Of a DNA stretch of 64,000 nucleotides, positions 58,909 through 64,000 are shown piece by piece (the stretch's first letter is position 1; every line of letters starts with the position of its first letter). Source of the stretch: an uncultured Opitutaceae bacterium. Its GTDB lineage: Bacteria > Verrucomicrobiota > Verrucomicrobiia > Opitutales > Opitutaceae. The position numbers were made by a program, and so were the translations under genes. The notes beneath the pieces were generated by a model. It had not been told where the DNA came from. It made no database searches and saw only the letters and a list, made by a program, of their open reading frames with translations. The stretch spans positions 62,001 to 126,000 of the forward strand of contig CAITBM010000063.1 of NCBI GenBank assembly GCA_903890485.1, read 5' to 3'.

Positions 58909-59004
58909 ATGAAACTTAACCGCGCACACCACGCCAACTGGCGAGCCCTGCTCTCGGAGCACGGCATTCGCATGGGCGTCACTGTGCCCTCCCATAACAC
59001 GTAA
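58909..59004 (+). CDS. Candidate leader peptide ORF upstream of the MFS gene
   Basis: A 31-codon frame starting at ATG 58909 (MKLNRAHHANWRALL, then SEHGIRMGVTVPSHNT) and stopping at TAA 59004. It matches no family I know. Its interest is position: its codons cover the first CCCTGCTC segment and its stop is immediately followed by the CGGCGAGCAG segment that can act as an antiterminator arm. That is the arrangement of a ribosome-controlled attenuator. Whether it is translated is unknown; upstream AGTCCCG gives no clear ribosome site. Confidence 0.35.
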   Translation: MKLNRAHHANWRALLSEHGIRMGVTVPSHNT

Positions 59005-59083
59005 CCGGCGAGCAGAAACCGAGACAAGACTAGCAACCCTTTTCCCAACCCTGCTCAGCCGATCGGCGAGCAGGGTTTTTGAT
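58946..59083 (+). promoter_or_regulatory. Candidate attenuator: alternating CCCTGCTC / GAGCAG arms ending in a terminator
   Basis: Segment 1 CCCTGCTC (58946-58953) lies in the leader ORF. Segment 2 CGGCGAGCAG (59006-59015) follows its stop. Segment 3 AACCCTGCTC (59047-59056) and segment 4 GAGCAGGGTT (59068-59077) form a 10-bp intrinsic terminator stem, with an inner GCC/GGC extension and a T-run. Segment 2 is a 10-base exact copy of part of segment 4 (59064-59073), so 2 can pair with 3 (10 bp, one bulge) and block termination. The MFS ATG is at 59087. Confidence 0.5.
59047..59083 (+). terminator. Intrinsic terminator directly before the MFS gene
   Basis: AACCCTGCTC / GAGCAGGGTT with inner GCC-gatc-GGC, followed by TTTTT and GATTTT. 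It is the clearest Rho-independent terminator in the window, yet it lies only 4-10 bp before an ATG on the same strand, so it must act on an upstream or leader transcript. Confidence 0.75.
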
Positions 59084-59086
59084 TTT

Positions 59087-60268
59087 ATGGACCCAGCGCA
59101 TCCCTCCTTGAACGCGAGCCTGCGTGCCCTTCCCCGGGCCGCATGGGTGCTGTTCATTGGCACGTTTCTGAACAAGTTCGGGAGCTTCGTCATCCCGTTC
59201 CTGACGCTCTACGTCACGGGTCGCGGCTATCCGCTCTCGGCGGCTGGTTTCGCGCTGGGCGCCTACGGCGTCGGCAACCTTGCGGCCTCCATCCTCGGCG
59301 GCTACCTCGCCGACCGCTTCGGTCGCAGGCAGACGATCGTACTCTCAATGTTCTCGGGGGCTGCGGCGATGTTGCTGCTTTCCCAAGCGCGGTCCCTCGA
59401 GGCGATTTTCGTGATGGCGGCCCTCGCGGGGCTGACCGGTGAACTCTACCGTCCGGCCAGCAGCGCCCTCCTTGCCGATCTGGTGCCAGCGGGGCAGCGG
59501 GTGACCGCCTACTCGGCGCTCAGGACGGCGTTCAATGCCGGGTGGGCATTCGGCCCGGCGATCGCGGGTTTCCTCGCGGGGCGGGGCTACTTCTGGCTGT
59601 TTGCCGGCGACGCCGCGACCTCTGTCCTGTACGGGGTGTTCGCCTTTTTTCTGCTGCCCAAGGGGTCGCGGTCGGGCGTGGCCCAGGTCAGCTGGGGGGA
59701 ACTCGCCCGAGCCCTCCGCCGCGACCGGGTGCTTCCGCGGATCCTCGCTTCGGCCTTCACCATCGCGATCGTCTTCTTCCAGGCGAGTTCGACCTTTGGA
59801 TTGCACGTCACCCAGCTCGGGTTCTCCTCGGCCACCTACGGCGCAATCCTGTCGTTGAACGGGGCGCTCGTCGTGTTCTTCGAGCTTCCGCTGACGACGG
59901 TCACTCGCCGGTTTCCCGCGCCGCGCGTGATCGCGCTTGGGTTTCTTTTGGCGGGCTTTGGATTCGCGCTCCTCGGACTTGCGACCTCGGTCTCGGCCAT
60001 GGTCGCGTGCATGATGGTCTTCACGCTGGGTGAGATGCTCTCGATGCCGACGGCCTCGGCCTACGTCGCGGACCTTGCACCGGCGTCCATGCGTGGCCGC
60101 TACATGGGTGTCTATGGCCTCACCTGGACCGTGGCGCTCGTGGTCGGCCCGGCGCTCGGCATGTCGCTCTTGGCGGCGGGTCCTTCGGCGCTCTGGGTCG
60201 CGTGCGCGGCCCTGGGCGTCTTGGCGGCCGCATTTGCCCTTTGGACGCCGGCGCAGCCGGCGCCTTGA
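59087..60268 (+). CDS. MFS transporter, drug-efflux (DHA1) type
   Basis: A 393-residue 12-segment major facilitator resembling MdtH-like multidrug carriers. It has the inner-loop motif GGYLADRFGRRQTIVLS (motif A), AFNAGWAFGPAIAGFLAGR (motif C-like, GxxxGPxxGG variant) and the C-terminal half repeat with PASMRGRYMGVYGLTWTVAL. Motif C features suggest antiport/efflux. There is no Shine-Dalgarno sequence between the terminator and ATG 59087. The preceding leader suggests inducible expression. Substrate unknown. Confidence 0.85.
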   Translation: MDPAHPSLNASLRALPRAAWVLFIGTFLNKFGSFVIPFLTLYVTGRGYPLSAAGFALGAYGVGNLAASILGGYLADRFGRRQTIVLSMFSGAAAMLLLSQARSLEAIFVMAALAGLTGELYRPASSALLADLVPAGQRVTAYSALRTAFNAGWAFGPAIAGFLAGRGYFWLFAGDAATSVLYGVFAFFLLPKGSRSGVAQVSWGELARALRRDRVLPRILASAFTIAIVFFQASSTFGLHVTQLGFSSATYGAILSLNGALVVFFELPLTTVTRRFPAPRVIALGFLLAGFGFALLGLATSVSAMVACMMVFTLGEMLSMPTASAYVADLAPASMRGRYMGVYGLTWTVALVVGPALGMSLLAAGPSALWVACAALGVLAAAFALWTPAQPAP

Positions 60269-60272
60269 ACCC

Positions 60273-63200
60273 TCACCGCTTGAGAAGCTCGATCTTGTCG
60301 ACCTGGACGGACGACCACTCGGGTTCGTGGCCCTCGATCACGATGCGGTTGCCCCCAGGCGAGAGGGTGACCGGCACCTCGAGGGTCTTCCACTCGCCGG
60401 AGGTCGGGGGCATGGGCAGGTCCGCGGCGGCGGCCGCCCCCGCGGCCAGCGTGAGCGCGACGGGTGCCTTTTGGCCACTGGCATAGGAGATTCTCAGGAT
60501 TGCGGGCCCTCCGGCTCCCGCGCTCACCCCGAAGGTGAGGCTGCTGCCGACTCGCCCGAGGTTCTGCACGTACCCCATGGGGAACCTGGGGTCTCCAAGG
60601 CCGGCCAAGGATGCGACTCCGCGCCTCGCGGCGAGCGCCGCCGGATAGTCGGAAGGGGGCGCCTTGGCGGGTTCCAATTCAAATGTGTTGAGCGCGCATC
60701 CTTCGGAGTCGACATAGACCATGAGGCTCAGCTCCCCTGGATTTAGATAAACGTTCGAAACAGAGAAGTCGGCGAATCTGTCGTCCCCGCCGGTGGAGGG
60801 AATCTCGACGGAGGCGATGGTCTGGTCGAGGGCGACGAACCGGACCTTGCCGCCTCCCTTCGCGCTGGCTGCCCTTACTGAGAGGTCGAAATGACCCCCG
60901 TTGCCGCAGTCGATCGTGTAGCGGGCCCACTCCGCGGCCCTGAGCCCGGCCAGGGCGTAGCCGCCGCCGGCGTCGGCGGTCGCCTCAAGCCCAAAGTCAT
61001 CGGAGCGGTAGAGCCGCTTCTCGGGAGCCGGGCGAGTCGAATGGAAGGCGATGCCCTCGCCCCCGTTGTCGTAGTTGCTCGCCTTCAGTTTGGCCGGCAG
61101 CGACGGAGGGGGGTAGAAGTGCGGGATGGGCCTGCCTCCCGAGCCGGCCGCCTCGCCCTTGGGGTCAATCACGTCGGCGACCAGCTCCGGGGCCAGGCGC
61201 GACGGGAGCAATTTCCCGTCCAGCTTAACCTCGAGGTCGTGGTGGGAGACCCCGGTGGCCTGGAGGCTAACGGTCAGCACCCGGGACGAGTCGTCCCAGG
61301 TCCACATCTCTCCTTTCGGGCGGGCCCCGTCCGCCGTAACCGCGATGGGCACCCGGCGCAGGTGGAGCCTCACGCGGTACTGGCTTGGCGTGTAGCGCTT
61401 GTTGGACTCGTCGACGGTGAATGCGATCGACTCAGAATCCTCCGAGCAGGAGAAATGGGTCACCGTGAAATCGCCTGACTCGTAGGCGAAGCTTCGGCCG
61501 TCGTCGCGGTAGAGCGTGAACTCCGACTTGCCCGAGGGGAAGACCTCGAGGGTGAGCGGGTCCCAAGGCTTCTCGCCGGTCGACTTCATGTCGGGAGCAA
61601 GGGGAATGATGGCGCCGGGCCTAACGGCCACGGGAATCCGGTTCTGCGGCGCGGCCACCACCCATTCGCGTCCGCCCTGGTAGTCATAGCCGTAGTCCCA
61701 GTCCACCCAGGTGCCGCTAGGGAAGTAGACCTTCCGGTTCGACTGCCCCTCGTAGAGGACGGGGGCCACCAGGAGCTCGTTTCCGAACATGTATTGGTCC
61801 CCCGCGGCGGAGAGCGCCTTGTCGTCGTCGGGGAACTCGAGCGCCATCGGGCGGACTATCGGCATCCCGCTCCTGCTGGCGATCCAAGCATGGGAATAGA
61901 TGTAGGGCATCAGCCTGTAGCGCTGCTGCAGGTAATGCTTGGTTCCCTGCTCGGTGGCCGGCCCAAATGCGTAGGGTTCCGGCGCTCCCCCGGCCTTGTG
62001 GGCCCGTGTGATCGGGGCAAAGGCCGAGAACTGCATCCACCGCTCGTAGAGGCGGGCATGCGCGCCCTGCATGTCATCCTTGTAGTAGCCCACCAGGAAT
62101 CCCCCGGTGTCGCACGCCCAGTACACGAGTCCCGAGAGACTGGCATTGAGCATTTCCGGAGGATGCGCCCGGTAGGTCGCGTAGTCGCTGTAGATGTCGC
62201 CTGTCCAAACGGCCGCGTGATGCCGCTGGAAACCCGCGGGCCCGGCGCGAGAGAGGATGAACGGCCTTTGGTCGGGGTTCACGGCGAGCTGGACCCCCTC
62301 GAAGCTCTGCGTGCACAGGAGCGAGTACTCGTTGTGGATTTCCGGTGGCCTCCCGGCGTAGTAGTGGGTCTGGGCCGGCTCGCCCTCGGGCTCGTCCAGG
62401 TCTAGCCACCAGCCGGCAACCCCGGCCTCGTTGAGCTTTCGAGTCTGGGGCCAGAGCCAGTCGTTTATCTTCGGGTGCGTGAAATCGAGCAGCATCCCGC
62501 CGTAATAGCCGGCCTGGATCGGGTTGCCCTTCCCATCCGTGGCGAAGACTCCCATGGCCCAGCCCGGCGCATAGGTCGGGGACTCGGTCTTCACCATGGG
62601 TCCCGACTGCGACATGACGATCTTCACACCCTTCCTGGCATACTCCGCAATCTTCTGCTCCGGGGACTTTCCGTGGCCGGTATCGATCCAGCGCTTGGCC
62701 CAAACGTAGTCAGTCACCACCTCGGGCCAGTCGGCGTCGATCACCATGACGTCCACCGGGAATCCGCGGGAGCTCAATTGGTTGTAGGCCTCGTCCAGGG
62801 CGTCCCAGTCGTAGTAGGTGCATTTGCTTTGCCAGTAGCCCAGGGCCCACAGGGGAGGGAGAGAGGGCCTACCCGTCATGCTCGTGTACCGGGTGATGAC
62901 GTCCGAGAGGCGGGGTCCGTCGATCACGTAGAGGTCGATCTCGCCGCCGTCCGCATCGAGTTGGATCTGGTCGGTCCGGGAATGCCCGAGGTCGAAGCGG
63001 AGCCGATGGGCGTTGTCGAAGAACACGCCGTAGGCGTGGCCGCCGGGTCCGCTGCTCAGGAGCAGGGGCACGGGATACTCGGCGGTCACGTTCCCGGAAC
63101 TAATCTGCTGCCCTTCCCAGAGTTCGCGAACGACGCCGCGCCGGTCGAGACGTCCGTTGTTGTGGTTGTCCTGGCCGAGGCCAAAGAGGTGCTCCCCGGG

Positions 63201-63629
63201 ATCGAGGGCCTGGGTGAGCGTCCAGGGGCCGTCCGCGGCGGGTGCTTGGATCCGAACGCCGCCAAGCAGGGTGGTGCCCGGGTCGGCCATAACAACGAAG
63301 CCTAGGGTCGCGCGGTCCACCCTGATGAGGAGCGCCCCGGTGTCGACCTCCACCTTGCCTTCCGAGTCGGCCCTCTTTAGCGGGGCACGGGCCTCCGGCG
63401 CCGTCTCCATCGCCAGGGAGGGCTTCCGGGTGAACTCGCCGGCGGGCTTCAACCAGACCCTCATGATATGGGGCTCGATGGACTCGATTCTGAGCCGGGC
63501 TCCCGACGCTCCCTTGATGGTCACCTTGTCCTCGGGTACCGCCGGCACACCGGCGAGAGCAAAGGAGGCGACCGCCAGGCCGATCGCCAGGGGAAATACG
63601 GCTCGAAGGGGCATGCGGGGTCGTGGCAT
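60273..63629 (-). CDS. Exported GH31 glycoside hydrolase with C-terminal carbohydrate-binding domains
   Basis: A 1119-residue secreted GH31 enzyme (alpha-glucosidase/alpha-xylosidase family). Start ATG 63629 gives a signal peptide (cleavage near ALAGVPA). The N-terminal beta domain (HLFGLGQDNHNNGRLDRRG) is followed by the catalytic barrel: nucleophile Asp410 in GWWLDLDEPEG and acid/base Asp478 in VWTGDIYSDY. After the proximal and distal beta domains come a CBM6/35-like module (about 870-1010: YDNGGEGIAFHS, AAEWARYTIDCGNGGHFDLS) and a second CBM35-like end (SGEWKTLEVPVTLSPGGNRI). It is about 300 residues longer than simple GH31 enzymes. Substrate not decidable from sequence. Confidence 0.9.
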   Translation of the reverse strand: MPRPRMPLRAVFPLAIGLAVASFALAGVPAVPEDKVTIKGASGARLRIESIEPHIMRVWLKPAGEFTRKPSLAMETAPEARAPLKRADSEGKVEVDTGALLIRVDRATLGFVVMADPGTTLLGGVRIQAPAADGPWTLTQALDPGEHLFGLGQDNHNNGRLDRRGVVRELWEGQQISSGNVTAEYPVPLLLSSGPGGHAYGVFFDNAHRLRFDLGHSRTDQIQLDADGGEIDLYVIDGPRLSDVITRYTSMTGRPSLPPLWALGYWQSKCTYYDWDALDEAYNQLSSRGFPVDVMVIDADWPEVVTDYVWAKRWIDTGHGKSPEQKIAEYARKGVKIVMSQSGPMVKTESPTYAPGWAMGVFATDGKGNPIQAGYYGGMLLDFTHPKINDWLWPQTRKLNEAGVAGWWLDLDEPEGEPAQTHYYAGRPPEIHNEYSLLCTQSFEGVQLAVNPDQRPFILSRAGPAGFQRHHAAVWTGDIYSDYATYRAHPPEMLNASLSGLVYWACDTGGFLVGYYKDDMQGAHARLYERWMQFSAFAPITRAHKAGGAPEPYAFGPATEQGTKHYLQQRYRLMPYIYSHAWIASRSGMPIVRPMALEFPDDDKALSAAGDQYMFGNELLVAPVLYEGQSNRKVYFPSGTWVDWDYGYDYQGGREWVVAAPQNRIPVAVRPGAIIPLAPDMKSTGEKPWDPLTLEVFPSGKSEFTLYRDDGRSFAYESGDFTVTHFSCSEDSESIAFTVDESNKRYTPSQYRVRLHLRRVPIAVTADGARPKGEMWTWDDSSRVLTVSLQATGVSHHDLEVKLDGKLLPSRLAPELVADVIDPKGEAAGSGGRPIPHFYPPPSLPAKLKASNYDNGGEGIAFHSTRPAPEKRLYRSDDFGLEATADAGGGYALAGLRAAEWARYTIDCGNGGHFDLSVRAASAKGGGKVRFVALDQTIASVEIPSTGGDDRFADFSVSNVYLNPGELSLMVYVDSEGCALNTFELEPAKAPPSDYPAALAARRGVASLAGLGDPRFPMGYVQNLGRVGSSLTFGVSAGAGGPAILRISYASGQKAPVALTLAAGAAAAADLPMPPTSGEWKTLEVPVTLSPGGNRIVIEGHEPEWSSVQVDKIELLKR

Positions 63630-63794
63630 GTTATCGCCATCATCCGCCCGGTTGGGCCCGATGGCAACATTGGGCACGGGGCGAACCGGCCGCTCCCTCC
63701 GTTTAGGCTTCCCTTTTTACCCTAGGCTTGGTTGACCTTTGGACCCGCCGTCCACAGGGTTCAACCCTTTCGGCGGCAAGCACACAAGCACCTC

Positions 63795-64000
63795 ATGCGA
63801 CATACGATCTCAGTCCTCGTCGAGAACAAGTTCGGCGTATTGGCCCGCGTTGCCGGCATGATCTCCGGCCGCGGCTTCAATATCGACTCGCTGAACGTCG
63901 CGCCGACCCACGACGCCTCGCTTTCAAGGATCACGATCGTCCTGAAGGGTGACGATGCGGCGCTCGACCTGTGCAGCAAGCAGCTGCGCAAGCTCGTGAA
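63795..64000 (+). CDS. ilvN: Acetolactate synthase small subunit (cut by window edge)
   Basis: The first 68 codons of the regulatory subunit of acetolactate synthase, from ATG 63795. The N-terminal ACT domain is clear: RHTISVLVENKFGVLARVAG, MISGRGFNIDSLNVAPTHDA, SLSRITIVLKGDD. This domain binds valine for feedback control of branched-chain amino acid synthesis. The gene runs off the window. The large-subunit gene is not upstream; that position is occupied by the divergent GH31 gene. Confidence 0.92.
   Translation, partial: MRHTISVLVENKFGVLARVAGMISGRGFNIDSLNVAPTHDASLSRITIVLKGDDAALDLCSKQLRKLV

Noticed and set aside
58819-59193. 124-codon minus-strand ORF over the MFS leader
   Set aside because: It crosses the terminator hairpin and the MFS start, and has no motif; the leader signals are on the plus strand.
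1-64000. CRISPR arrays or cas genes
   Set aside because: No regularly spaced repeats and no Cas-like protein were found on either strand.

Overview
The window looks like a chromosomal segment of a GC-rich Verrucomicrobium, most likely of the Opitutales/Opitutaceae type. The clearest lineage marker is a 51-residue 'small basic protein' (41828-41983, minus), a family I know from the Verrucomicrobia/Chlamydiae group. A TIGR03790-type exported protein, a suf-type Fe-S operon and many exported glycoside hydrolases fit the same group. This assignment is inference from gene content; no rRNA is present.

Layout. 1-2706: a truncated lipoprotein esterase, a TIGR03790 protein and clpP. 2750-14263: a nearly complete purine/ureide catabolic cluster. 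Guanine deaminase is divergent from malate synthase, OHCU decarboxylase, HIU hydrolase, allantoate amidohydrolase, allantoinase, ureidoglycine aminohydrolase, ureidoglycolate amidohydrolase and a single-chain xanthine dehydrogenase. Together they would take guanine to glyoxylate, ammonia and CO2, and malate synthase would feed glyoxylate into the TCA cycle; only urate oxidase is missing. 14404-17701: a tight porin / small phosphate-binding-like periplasmic protein / chemoreceptor trio. 18167-23503: a fur-sufCBDT-xdhC operon read leftwards behind two facing Fur boxes. 23715-25087: thioredoxin reductase followed by a small antitoxin-like gene and a truncated nucleotidyltransferase remnant.

25301-32078: an exported nitrilase-fold hydrolase, a UvrD-type helicase, an MFS carrier, proB, frr and pyrH. 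32192-35740: tRNA-Gln followed by a less GC-rich accessory segment with a broken gene, a GH59 galactocerebrosidase-like enzyme and a repeat-rich end; an 11-bp copy of the tRNA 3' end marks a possible island boundary. 35740-36591: a fluoride riboswitch with crcB and a DUF190 gene. 36645-53411: mainly housekeeping and signalling genes (glycoside hydrolase lipoprotein, SpoIIE-type phosphatase, chrA, dedA, rpoZ, smpB, thrB, trmL, prs, Deg protease, pyrE, PP2C phosphatase, DinG-like helicase, L,D-transpeptidase, asd, tRNA-Val).

53412-56250: an accessory patch after tRNA-Val with a response regulator, a complete IS3-family element (4-bp target duplication) and an orphan gene. 56250-64000: diheme cytochrome c, SGNH hydrolase, a small membrane protein, an MFS efflux-type transporter preceded by a short leader ORF and mutually exclusive hairpins (a candidate attenuator), a 1119-residue GH31 enzyme, and the start of the acetolactate synthase small subunit.

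Most distinctive observations: the plant-like ureide pathway with a uricase gap, the candidate attenuator at 58909-59086, the porin/binding-protein/chemoreceptor trio, the HTH-metallo-beta-lactamase fusion with an altered metal motif, and the tRNA-Gln-bordered GH59 segment.
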